NCBI RefSeq assembly: GCF_003428875.1
Contig: NZ_QQRS01000003.1
Location: forward strand, 62,001 to 126,000
Reading direction: 5' to 3'
DNA: 64,000 nucleotides
From: Planomicrobium okeanokoites
GTDB lineage: Bacteria > Bacillota > Bacilli > Bacillales_A > Planococcaceae
Position 1 is the stretch's first letter; the number at the start of each line of letters is the position of its first letter. The position numbers and the translations under genes are program-made. Positions 1 through 7,768 of the stretch are shown here, piece after piece. Below the pieces are notes generated by a model. The model saw only the letters and a program-made list of their open reading frames with translations, did no database searches and was not told where the DNA came from.

Positions 1-2
1 GA

Positions 3-122
3 AAACAGTTTACGCCGAACCCTGTCAACGTGGAGCAATACGAAAAATTGTTTGGGGTATATACTGAAGTGTATGGCCAAACAAAAGAACTGAATGAAAA
101 ATTAACGGCTTTCCGAAAGTGA
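3..122 (+). CDS. C-terminal end of a FGGY-family sugar kinase (partial)
   Basis: Only the last 39 codons are in the window, ending at the TGA at 120-122. The tail reads FTPNPVNVEQYEKLFGVY and then TEVYGQTKELNEKL. It resembles the C-terminus of FGGY carbohydrate kinases such as xylulokinase or gluconokinase, which end with a P-N-x-x-x-x-x-Y-x-x-x-Y-x-x-Y pattern. Those enzymes phosphorylate a sugar with ATP in the cytoplasm. The substrate cannot be read from this fragment. The sugar-related genes that follow fit a carbohydrate role. Confidence 0.5.
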   Translation, partial: KQFTPNPVNVEQYEKLFGVYTEVYGQTKELNEKLTAFRK

Positions 123-205
123 ATCATCCAATAAGAGTCTCAACTATTCGATTGAGGCTCTTATTTGCAAAATCGATGGACAATCAAACAAGGGAGCGTG
201 GAATG

Positions 206-1189
206 ATGAATTATCGGCAAATCGGCAGTACAGACCTGAAAGTAAGCGAATTGAGTTTTGGCACCTGGGCAATCGGCGGTTCCTGGGGCAGCACGAAGGA
301 TGAGGAATCACTTCGCGGACTGGACCGAGCGATGGATGCGGGCGTAAACTTTTTCGATACAGCAGACGTATACGGAGACGGGCATGCAGAAGAACTTTTG
401 GCGAAAGCGACAAAAGGCAAGCATGACGAAATCCACATCGCGACGAAATTTGCACGCGCTGGCGATATTCATGATCCGAAAACCTATTCATTGGAAAGCG
501 TCAGCCAATATGCGGAAAACAGTTTGAAACGGCTGGGCCGTGAACATATCGACCTGTTCCAGATCCATTGTCCGCCGATTGAAATTCTGCGCGATGGCCA
601 GGTGTTTGAAGTGCTTGATCGTTTGAAGGAGCAAGGGAAAATTCGCTATTACGGCGTCAGCGTCGAAACGGTGGAAGAAGGGCTCTTGTGCCTGGAAAAC
701 CCGAACGTCAGCAGTTTGCAGGTGATTTTTAATTTATTCCGCCAGAAACCGGCAACTGAACTTTTCCCTGCAGCAACTGAAAAAAATGTCGGTATCCTGG
801 CCCGCGTGCCGTTGGCAAGTGGTTTATTGACAGGGAAATTCAAGAAAAACGCCGAGTTCGAAGAAGACGACCACCGCAATTTCAACCGCGACGGCCAGGC
901 GTTCAACGTCGGCGAAACGTTTGCCGGACTGGAATTCAATAAAGGCGTGGAATTGGCCGATCAATTATCGTGGATTGCAGAAGGCAGAGGCAATATGACA
1001 CAAGCGTCACTCAAGTGGATCCTGGAGCACGAAGCGGTTTCGTCTGTGATACCGGGCTTTAAGACAGTGGCGCAAGTCGAAGACAATCTGCAGGCGCTGA
1101 ACGCAGCGTCCTACAGCGCTGAAGAGATGAAGAAAATCGAACAGTTCTATAAAGAAGAAGTGGCGGCGAATATCAGAGGACCTTATTAA
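206..1189 (+). CDS. Aldo/keto reductase
   Basis: A 327-residue NADPH-dependent aldo/keto reductase-type TIM barrel. It opens with YRQIGSTDLKVSELSFGTW, carries the family Asp-Tyr pair in FFDTADVYGDGHAEELL, a Lys in IHIATKF and a His in DLFQIHCPP, which together form the expected Asp-Tyr-Lys-His tetrad. A conserved SVIPGFKTVAQVEDN stretch near the end is typical of the coenzyme-binding part. Two adjacent ATGs (203 and 206) follow an AGGGAG at 191-196; 206 has the better spacing, and the longer GTG-initiated frame lacks family similarity. The substrate is unknown. It sits 84 bp after the kinase and 47 bp before the ABC ATPase. Confidence 0.85.
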   Translation: MNYRQIGSTDLKVSELSFGTWAIGGSWGSTKDEESLRGLDRAMDAGVNFFDTADVYGDGHAEELLAKATKGKHDEIHIATKFARAGDIHDPKTYSLESVSQYAENSLKRLGREHIDLFQIHCPPIEILRDGQVFEVLDRLKEQGKIRYYGVSVETVEEGLLCLENPNVSSLQVIFNLFRQKPATELFPAATEKNVGILARVPLASGLLTGKFKKNAEFEEDDHRNFNRDGQAFNVGETFAGLEFNKGVELADQLSWIAEGRGNMTQASLKWILEHEAVSSVIPGFKTVAQVEDNLQALNAASYSAEEMKKIEQFYKEEVAANIRGPY

Positions 1190-1236
1190 GCGTCCGCTAA
1201 TAACCGGCAAGGCAATACATATTCGGAGGGATGAAA

Positions 1237-2334
1237 ATGGCAGGGTTGAATTTAGTCAATATCAAGAAAGTCTATGATAAAGGCGTTGTATCGGTTCAGG
1301 ACTTTAACCTGGAAATCCGCGACAAGGAGTTTCTCGTATTGGTCGGACCGTCCGGCTGCGGAAAATCGACGACACTGAGGATGATCGCCGGACTTGAAGA
1401 CATCACGGAAGGCGATCTGTTCATCGGTGAAAAACGTGTCAACGACGTTTCGCCGAAAGACCGAGACATCGCAATGGTGTTCCAGAACTACGCGCTTTAT
1501 CCGCATATGAATGTCTATGACAACATGGCGTTCAGCTTGAAACTGAAGAAATTGAAGAAAGATGAAATCAAGGAACGAGTCGACAATGCGGCTAAGATTC
1601 TTGGGTTGAACGATTACCTTTACCGTAAACCGAAAGCTTTATCCGGTGGTCAGCGCCAGCGGGTTGCACTGGGCCGCGCAATTGTGCGCGACGCGGAAGT
1701 GTTCCTGATGGATGAACCGTTATCCAACCTGGACGCCAAATTGCGTGTACAGATGCGCACAGAAATCCAGAAATTGCACAGCCGCCTGCAGACGACGACA
1801 GTTTACGTGACGCACGATCAAACAGAAGCGATGACGATGGCGACGCGCCTGGTCGTCATGAAAGACGGATTTATCCAGCAGGTCGGTTCTCCGAAAGAAG
1901 TATACGACGAACCGGATAATATGTTTGTCGGCGGCTTTATCGGTTCTCCCGCGATGAATTTCCTGCGCGGACGTCTCGAAGGCAGCCATTTCGTCATGGG
2001 CGATATCAAGGTGCTGGTTCCGGAAGGGAAATTGAAAGTACTTCGCGAACAAGGTTATGACGGGAAAGAACTCGTTCTCGGCATCCGTCCGGAAGACATC
2101 CATGACGAGCCCGTATTCCTGGATTATTCGCCGGGCACAAAAATCCGTGCGGCAATTGAAGTGGCTGAATTGATGGGCTCGGAAATCGTTCTTTATTCGG
2201 TCGTGGACAATCAGGACTTCGTGGCCCGGGTCGATTCACGTTTCGCGGTGGAAGCCGGACAGACGATTGATATGGCTTTCGATATGAATAAAGTGCATTT
2301 CTTCGATAAGGATTCCGAACTCCGCATCAAATGA
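1237..2334 (+). CDS. MsmX/UgpC-type sugar ABC transporter ATP-binding protein
   Basis: A 365-residue ATPase of the MalK/UgpC/MsmX class. It shows Walker A GPSGCGKST, Q-loop VFQNYALYPHMNVYDN, signature LSGGQRQR, Walker B VFLMDEPLSNLDA and H-loop VTHDQTEAMTMA, followed by a C-terminal regulatory TOBE region of about 130 residues containing LGIRPEDIHDEP. Such proteins energise import of oligosaccharides or glycerol-3-phosphate. No permease or binding protein is adjacent, so it may serve several transporters in trans, as MsmX does in Bacillus subtilis. GGAGG at 1225-1229 favours the second ATG (1237) over 1231. A terminator follows directly. Confidence 0.9.
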   Translation: MAGLNLVNIKKVYDKGVVSVQDFNLEIRDKEFLVLVGPSGCGKSTTLRMIAGLEDITEGDLFIGEKRVNDVSPKDRDIAMVFQNYALYPHMNVYDNMAFSLKLKKLKKDEIKERVDNAAKILGLNDYLYRKPKALSGGQRQRVALGRAIVRDAEVFLMDEPLSNLDAKLRVQMRTEIQKLHSRLQTTTVYVTHDQTEAMTMATRLVVMKDGFIQQVGSPKEVYDEPDNMFVGGFIGSPAMNFLRGRLEGSHFVMGDIKVLVPEGKLKVLREQGYDGKELVLGIRPEDIHDEPVFLDYSPGTKIRAAIEVAELMGSEIVLYSVVDNQDFVARVDSRFAVEAGQTIDMAFDMNKVHFFDKDSELRIK

Positions 2335-2370
2335 TTTTGCCTGTGAGCGGTTTGCTTACAAGTTATAGGG

Positions 2371-2409
2371 ATGCCGCTGAAGGATAACTGTCCTTTGGCG
2401 GCATTTTTT
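2371..2409 (+). terminator. Intrinsic terminator after the MsmX-like ATPase gene
   Basis: ATGCCGC pairs with GCGGCAT and the inner AAGGA pairs with TCCTT, followed by a run of T. It separates the ATPase gene from the oxidoreductase-epimerase pair. Confidence 0.8.
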
Positions 2410-2432
2410 AGTTTGAAGAAAGGGTGATGGAG

Positions 2433-3446
2433 ATGAAGAAGGTCAGATGGGGCGTTCTCAGCACGGCGAAAATCGGCTTGACGCAAGTGATTCCGGCGAT
2501 TAAACGTGCGGGAAATGCGGAGCTTGCAGCTATTGCGAGCCGGAGCGATAAGGTCCATGCGATTGCAGAAGAGCACGGAATTTCAACAGCTTATGAAAGC
2601 TACGAAGCGTTATTGGCAGATAGCGAGATCGACGCAGTGTATATTCCGCTGCCGAATCATCTGCATAAAGAGTGGACGATGAAAGCGGCGGCAGCAGGCA
2701 AACATGTGCTGTGTGAAAAACCGGCGGCGCTGACCGCAGCAGAAGCGGAAGAAATGGTGGCGTTCTGCCGCAGCCAAAACGTGAAATTCGCGGAAGCGTT
2801 CATGTACCAGCTGCATCCGCAGCACAGCCGCGTAAAGGAAATTATGGCTTCAGGAGAAATCGGCGACATCCGGCTGATCCGGTCGAGCCATTCCTTTTAT
2901 CTGGCTGACCGGGACACGAACATCCGCATGGATAAAAAGATGGGCGGCGGCAGCCTGTATGACCTCGGCTGCTATTCGATTCAAGTATTTCGCCATCTGA
3001 CGGATGCTGAACCTTTGGAAGTGCAGGCATTCGCTGAAAGGGACAAGACGGACGGCGTCGATCTGACGGCTCACGGCTGGCTGCGATTCGGTGGCGGTAT
3101 TCGCGCTTTATTCGACTGCAGTTTCGATATGGTGCCGCGCAATGAGTATGAAGTGATCGGAACAAAAGGATCCATCCGTGTGCCACACGCGTTCCGGCCG
3201 GATATTGTCGGCGGTGTGGGGACGATCATCGTCAAAGCGGGCGACGTGCAGCGGACAGAAGAAGTGGACGGCGACAGTTACAGGCTTGAGGGGGAGAATT
3301 TTTCGTCCGCGATTTTGGAGGACCGGGAACCGTGGATCAGCGGCGACTCGACGATCCGCAATATGCGTGTGCTGGACGCTTGCTATGAATCGATTTCATC
3401 GGGTCAGAAGGTTCAACTGTCCGCGGAAGGCAGTGATAGCAAATGA
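2433..3446 (+). CDS. Gfo/Idh/MocA-family oxidoreductase
   Basis: A 337-residue NAD(P)-dependent dehydrogenase of the glucose-fructose oxidoreductase family. The N-terminus has the Rossmann start VRWGVLSTAKIG. The family E-K-P motif is present in LCEKPAALTAAEAEEMV, where the Lys is catalytic in characterised members. The C-terminal half is the substrate-binding sheet domain, with GGGSLYDLGCYSIQ. The ATG at 2433 is chosen because AAAGGG lies 8 bases upstream; 2427 is possible. Its stop overlaps the start of the aldose epimerase gene (ATGA), so the two are translationally coupled and probably act on the same sugar. The substrate is unknown. Confidence 0.85.
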   Translation: MKKVRWGVLSTAKIGLTQVIPAIKRAGNAELAAIASRSDKVHAIAEEHGISTAYESYEALLADSEIDAVYIPLPNHLHKEWTMKAAAAGKHVLCEKPAALTAAEAEEMVAFCRSQNVKFAEAFMYQLHPQHSRVKEIMASGEIGDIRLIRSSHSFYLADRDTNIRMDKKMGGGSLYDLGCYSIQVFRHLTDAEPLEVQAFAERDKTDGVDLTAHGWLRFGGGIRALFDCSFDMVPRNEYEVIGTKGSIRVPHAFRPDIVGGVGTIIVKAGDVQRTEEVDGDSYRLEGENFSSAILEDREPWISGDSTIRNMRVLDACYESISSGQKVQLSAEGSDSK

Positions 3447-4519
3447 CAGTGGAACAGCAGGCGTTCGGAAATTCAGGCAGACAGCCGGTCACGCTTTACA
3501 CAATCAAAAATGGACAGGGGTTCCAGGTTTCCTGCATCAATTATGGCTGCATCATCACAGAAATTCTGGCACCCGACAAGACGGGGCAACCCGAAAATGT
3601 CGTACTGGGATTTGATTCCCTGGAGGAATACGAGCGCGACGTCCATTATCTCGGCGCGGTGGCTGGCCGGTTTGCCGGACGCATCAAAGACGGTGCAGCT
3701 GACATTGCAGGCGCGAGCCATCAATTGTGCCGGAACGCAAACGGCCATCATCTCCACGGCGGCGCTGGCGGATTCCATTCAGTGGTTTGGAACGCCGCGC
3801 CATTTGAAGAGCCGGCCGGCGCAGGTGTGGACTTTACATACATGAGCCCTGACGGCGAAGAAGGCTATCCGGGAAATGTGGAGATGAAGGTGCGCTATAT
3901 GGTCAAACATGACCGCAACGAACTCGTCATTTCCTATAGTGGAACTTCGGACCAGCCCACGCTGCTGAATCCGACGAACCATGCATACTTCAATTTGAGC
4001 GGCAACCTGAAAAGGGATGTGCTCGACCATCATCTGCAGCTGCCAAGTGATGAATTCCTGGAGCTCGGCGCTGACCTGCTGCCGACAGGCACTCTGCTGC
4101 CGGTGGCCGGTACGGTTTTCGATCTTCGGGATGGCAATAAAATACGGCATGCCGCGGAGTCGGATCACCCGCAGACCCGACTTGCCGGGCATGGCTATGA
4201 TCATCCGTTTGTGCTCAGGCAAGCGGCAGGAAACGCCATTTTGCTGGCAGATGAAGAAAGCGGCCGCACGCTTTCGGTGGCGACGACTGAACCGGCTGTT
4301 GTGCTTTACACCGGCAACGGGCTCGGCGGTCCCTATAGTTTGCGCGGCACGCCAGCGAGAAATCACCTGGGTCTTTGCCTGGAAACGCAGAAGCTGCCCG
4401 ATTCATCGCGGCACAAAAATTTCGGTTCATCGGTGCTGGAAGCGGGACAGCGATACCAATCTGAAACGATCTTCAATTTTGGCGTTCTTGGTTCTGCTCC
4501 TATAGAAGAAAAAAGCTGA
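3443..4519 (+). CDS. galM: Aldose 1-epimerase (mutarotase)
   Basis: A 358-residue galactose mutarotase-type protein that interconverts alpha and beta anomers of aldoses. It has the GRFAGRI motif, the HLHGG motif, the catalytic His in NPTNHAYFNLSG and the catalytic Glu in LGLCLETQKLPDS; GHGYDHPFVL carries further substrate-binding residues. The length is normal for the family. The start overlaps the stop of the upstream Gfo/Idh gene, giving a two-gene operon closed by a strong terminator. Confidence 0.9.
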   Translation: MTVEQQAFGNSGRQPVTLYTIKNGQGFQVSCINYGCIITEILAPDKTGQPENVVLGFDSLEEYERDVHYLGAVAGRFAGRIKDGAADIAGASHQLCRNANGHHLHGGAGGFHSVVWNAAPFEEPAGAGVDFTYMSPDGEEGYPGNVEMKVRYMVKHDRNELVISYSGTSDQPTLLNPTNHAYFNLSGNLKRDVLDHHLQLPSDEFLELGADLLPTGTLLPVAGTVFDLRDGNKIRHAAESDHPQTRLAGHGYDHPFVLRQAAGNAILLADEESGRTLSVATTEPAVVLYTGNGLGGPYSLRGTPARNHLGLCLETQKLPDSSRHKNFGSSVLEAGQRYQSETIFNFGVLGSAPIEEKS

Positions 4520-4520
4520 A

Positions 4521-4562
4521 AGAAGCATGCAGCAGGCTCTCCGCCTGGTGCATGCTTCTTCA
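4521..4562 (+). terminator. Intrinsic terminator after galM
   Basis: A long stem: AGAAGCATGC and AGGC on the left pair with GCCT and GCATGCTTCT on the right around a short loop. The downstream T-run is weak. Confidence 0.75.
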
Positions 4563-4694
4563 ATTCAGATAGATTTTTTTAAATTACAACTTACGCCGAA
4601 TAATCTAAATTTTTCAAAATATATACATTCAACTTGAAAAATAAGGTAGCATTAGATAGGAAATGAAAAATTAGACAAAGGGGAGTCAGAACAC

Positions 4695-6014
4695 ATGAAG
4701 GGGATTATTCGTTTTTCAAATAATTTGATGGAAAGATATTTGCCGGATCCGTTTTTATTCGTCATTATCCTGACGCTTGTCGTTTTCGGACTGGGTCTTG
4801 GATTGACCGGTTCTTCACCGGTCGAGATGGTGGCTTTCTGGGGTGAAGGCTTCTGGGCGCTATTGGCGTTCTCGATGCAGATGGTACTGGTATTGGTTAC
4901 GGGATTTGTACTGGCCAGCAGCCCGATTTTCAAAAAGGGCCTTGGCAAACTTGCGAGTTTTGCAAAGTCACCGGGAAGTGCAATTATTTGGGTGACTTTA
5001 GTGTCACTTGCAGCAAGCTGGATCAACTGGGGATTCGGTCTGGTCATCGGGGCTCTGTTTGCGAAAGAATTGGCGAAGCGGGTTGAAAACGTCGACTATC
5101 GCCTGCTGATTGCCAGCGCCTATTCAGGATTCCTGATCTGGCATGCCGGCTTTTCGGGTTCGATTCCTCTGTCAATTGCGACAGACGGCCACCCGTTCGT
5201 GGACCGGATCGGCATCATTCCGACCACAGAAACGATTTTTGCCAGCTATAACCTGATCATCATTGCGGCTTTGGTCATCATTCTTCCGTTATTGAACCGT
5301 TTGATGATGCCGAAAAAAGAAGAAACAGTTACTGTGGATCCAAAGGTATTGGTGGAACCTGAAGTTGAGGAACAACCGGCTAAGGGCGATCAGACGCCTG
5401 CAGAGCGGCTTGAAAACAGCTGGATCCTGTCGATGATCATCGGCGTTCTCGGTATTGCATTCATCGTTTATTATTTCGTCCAAAACGGTTTTGCGTTAAC
5501 ACTCGATTTGGTCAATTTCATGTTCCTGTTCCTCGGCATCCTGTTCCACGGCACGCCGCGGAAATATTTGATCGCCGTTCAGGAAGCGGTCAAAGGGGCT
5601 GGGGGCATCATCGTCCAATTCCCATTCTATGCGGGGATCATGGGCATGATGACGGCTTCGGGACTGGCAGCTGTCATTTCGGAAGCATTCGTCGGCATCT
5701 CGACGACACAGACTTTCCCGCTTTTCGCCTTCCTTAGTGCAGGGCTTGTCAACTTCTTCGTCCCTTCAGGCGGTGGCCAGTGGGCAGTCCAGGCACCGAT
5801 CATGCTTGAAGCGGCGGAAATGCTGGGCAGCGACACGGCGAAAGTCGCCATGGCTGTGGCGTGGGGCGATGCCTGGACGAATATGATCCAGCCGTTCTGG
5901 GCCTTGCCTGCGCTCGCCATTGCAGGTCTCAAAGCCAAAGACATCATGGGCTTCTGTTTGATCGTCCTGTTTGTCAGCGGAGTCGTCATCGGACTCGGCC
6001 TGCTATTCCTTTAA
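4695..6014 (+). CDS. Short-chain fatty acid transporter (AtoE family)
   Basis: A 439-residue polytopic membrane protein resembling AtoE/TIGR00366 transporters, which import butyrate and other short-chain fatty acids. The beginning RFSNNLMERYLPDPFLFVI is typical, as are the motifs NWGFGLVIGALFAKEL and NFFVPSGGGQWAVQAPI. Roughly ten to twelve hydrophobic segments alternate with a charged central loop near residues 205-240 containing many Glu, Lys and Pro. AAAGGGGA lies about 10 bases before the ATG. It is a single-gene unit with its own terminator. Specificity is inferred from family only. Confidence 0.85.
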   Translation: MKGIIRFSNNLMERYLPDPFLFVIILTLVVFGLGLGLTGSSPVEMVAFWGEGFWALLAFSMQMVLVLVTGFVLASSPIFKKGLGKLASFAKSPGSAIIWVTLVSLAASWINWGFGLVIGALFAKELAKRVENVDYRLLIASAYSGFLIWHAGFSGSIPLSIATDGHPFVDRIGIIPTTETIFASYNLIIIAALVIILPLLNRLMMPKKEETVTVDPKVLVEPEVEEQPAKGDQTPAERLENSWILSMIIGVLGIAFIVYYFVQNGFALTLDLVNFMFLFLGILFHGTPRKYLIAVQEAVKGAGGIIVQFPFYAGIMGMMTASGLAAVISEAFVGISTTQTFPLFAFLSAGLVNFFVPSGGGQWAVQAPIMLEAAEMLGSDTAKVAMAVAWGDAWTNMIQPFWALPALAIAGLKAKDIMGFCLIVLFVSGVVIGLGLLFL

Positions 6015-6031
6015 TTCGAAACTGCTGGTTC

Positions 6032-6062
6032 AGCCTTGCCGTCATTGCGGCAAGGCTTTTTT
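6032..6062 (+). terminator. Intrinsic terminator after the atoE-like gene
   Basis: AGCCTTGCCG pairs with CGGCAAGGCT, followed by TTTTTT. The rest of the gap to 6324 is AT-rich and contains only the promoter region of the next operon. Confidence 0.9.
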
Positions 6063-6269
6063 GATGCAAGCAGAAAGGCGAAAATACCGATTTTCAAGCG
6101 ATGGCATAAGAATTTATTATTCTGGAATATCAATAAAACCACTAAAAATAGGCGATTATTTTAACGAATCCTTATGTTGATATAAGCAAAAGTATGAATA
6201 AACCCTAAGATTAGGATCTAAAATTATTTGATAAAAACTGAATAACAAGAAAATACCGTTAAATTCCTT

Positions 6270-6296
6270 TTGTTTTTTAAATGTATAAGCTATAAT
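6270..6296 (+). promoter_or_regulatory. Candidate sigma-A promoter of the TAXI-TRAP operon
   Basis: A perfect TATAAT at 6291-6296 lies 29 bases before the receptor ATG. A TTGTTT-like -35 sits near 6270 with short spacing, so only the -10 is convincing. Confidence 0.4.
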
Positions 6297-6324
6297 TAGA
6301 AAAACTAAAAGAGGGGGCAACAAC

Positions 6325-7314
6325 ATGAAACAGAAAAAATTAAGCGTTTTCATGATGTCGGCAGCTGCGGCATTAGTATTGGCGGCTTGCGGCGGAGGAG
6401 AAGAATCATCTGACAGCGGGTCAGGCGAAGGCGGAGATTCTGAAGGCCTGCAAACGAATATCGTAACGATTGCAACGGGCGGTGCATCAGGACCTTATAA
6501 CATCATCGGAACGACCCTTGCAGACACATACAGCAAAACGTATGACATCAACTCCCGTACCCAGACTACCGGGGCATCGGTTGAAAACGTCAACTTGATC
6601 AAAGAAGATAAAATCGAAATGGCATTCACGATGAGTGACGTGGTCAGCCAGGCTGTCGAAGGAACTGAAGGTTTTGAAGAGCCGACGGATAAAATCAGCC
6701 AAATTGCTGCATTGTATCCGAACTATGTTCAAATCGTGACGACAGCGGATTCAGGCATTGAAACATTTGAAGATCTTCGCGGCAAACGGATTGCTGTCGG
6801 CGACCAGAACTCGGGTGTTGAAGTGAACGCGCGTACACTATTGGAAGGCCACGGCATCACATATGACGATATCGAAGTCGACTACCTTGGCTATGCGGAA
6901 GCGGCAGATGGCCTTCGCGCTGGACAGATCGATGCAGCATTCCTGACAAGCGGATTGCCGAATGCATCACTTCTTGAATTATCGCAATCGCTTGATATCC
7001 GTATGGTATCAATCGACCCTGCAGATGTAGAAAAAATTGCAGAAGACAAATCCTATTTTGTAGCTCTTGAAATACCGGCTGACACCTACGGTAACGAAGA
7101 AGCGATTCCGACAGCAGCGATCATGAACGCTTTGATCGTCAAATCGGATATGAGTGACGACGATGTCTACAAGCTGACAAAGACTTTCTTTGAAAATCTT
7201 GACACTTTGGAGAATTCCCACCAGGCAGCTTCAGATATTTCACTTGAAGCCGCCCAGGAAGGTCTTGTAGCGCCGCTTCACCCAGGAGCCGAACGTTATT
7301 ACAGTGAACAATAA
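6325..7314 (+). CDS. TAXI-family TRAP transporter substrate-binding lipoprotein
   Basis: A 329-residue receptor for a tripartite ATP-independent periplasmic transporter of the TAXI type. It begins with a lipoprotein signal, hydrophobic residues 8-20 and a lipobox LAAC with the lipid-bearing Cys at about residue 22, then an acidic Gly/Ser linker. The mature part starts IVTIATGGASGPYNIIGT, the classic TAXI motif for a bound small organic acid or amino acid. GAGGGGG lies upstream of the ATG. It heads an operon with a DUF1850 protein and a fused permease, which supports the transport role. The substrate is unknown; glutamate or other carboxylates are common in the family. Confidence 0.9.
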   Translation: MKQKKLSVFMMSAAAALVLAACGGGEESSDSGSGEGGDSEGLQTNIVTIATGGASGPYNIIGTTLADTYSKTYDINSRTQTTGASVENVNLIKEDKIEMAFTMSDVVSQAVEGTEGFEEPTDKISQIAALYPNYVQIVTTADSGIETFEDLRGKRIAVGDQNSGVEVNARTLLEGHGITYDDIEVDYLGYAEAADGLRAGQIDAAFLTSGLPNASLLELSQSLDIRMVSIDPADVEKIAEDKSYFVALEIPADTYGNEEAIPTAAIMNALIVKSDMSDDDVYKLTKTFFENLDTLENSHQAASDISLEAAQEGLVAPLHPGAERYYSEQ

Positions 7315-7768
7315 GGTTTTATTGGGGGGAGCATGCTTGCTGGTGCTCCTCTTTTTCCTGCTGTTCAGACTGCCGGTGATCCATTTCGATTTTAGCGATG
7401 AAGAATATTTCCTGACAGAAGATGAATTTACGCTGAAATGGATCCATTCAGTCGAAAAGGAAGAATGGCTTGAAATGTATGAGAGAGACGGCAAAGAACT
7501 GCTGCTGACCGAAACAGTTTTCAAGACATTCGGTGCAGGTGTACCGTCGGACGGGGAAATCATTTCAGCGGAAGATGGCTTCGTCCATATGCGGATCGAC
7601 CGGCACCTTCCGGAAATGAACCTGACAGTTTCTGAGAATGCGCAAACGACTATTATAACTGAAGACAGAACGATTCCGCTGTTTGAGCTGACGGAAGACT
7701 ATGAGTTCGTCACCATATCCGTGCAGCGGATTCATCTTTGGCAGTATATTGGAGGGAAGAAGCTATGA
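7304..7768 (+). CDS. DUF1850 protein of the TRAP operon
   Basis: A 154-residue protein with one N-terminal transmembrane segment (about residues 5-22) and an exported domain. The DUF1850 signature is visible as LKWIHSVEKEEWLEMY followed by TETVFKTFGAGVPSDGE. The GTG start lies inside the receptor gene (11-bp overlap) with no clear binding site, which suggests translational coupling. DUF1850 genes are repeatedly found between TAXI receptors and fused permeases, so an accessory role in this transporter is likely, but its mechanism is not established. Confidence 0.8.
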   Translation: MNNKVLLGGACLLVLLFFLLFRLPVIHFDFSDEEYFLTEDEFTLKWIHSVEKEEWLEMYERDGKELLLTETVFKTFGAGVPSDGEIISAEDGFVHMRIDRHLPEMNLTVSENAQTTIITEDRTIPLFELTEDYEFVTISVQRIHLWQYIGGKKL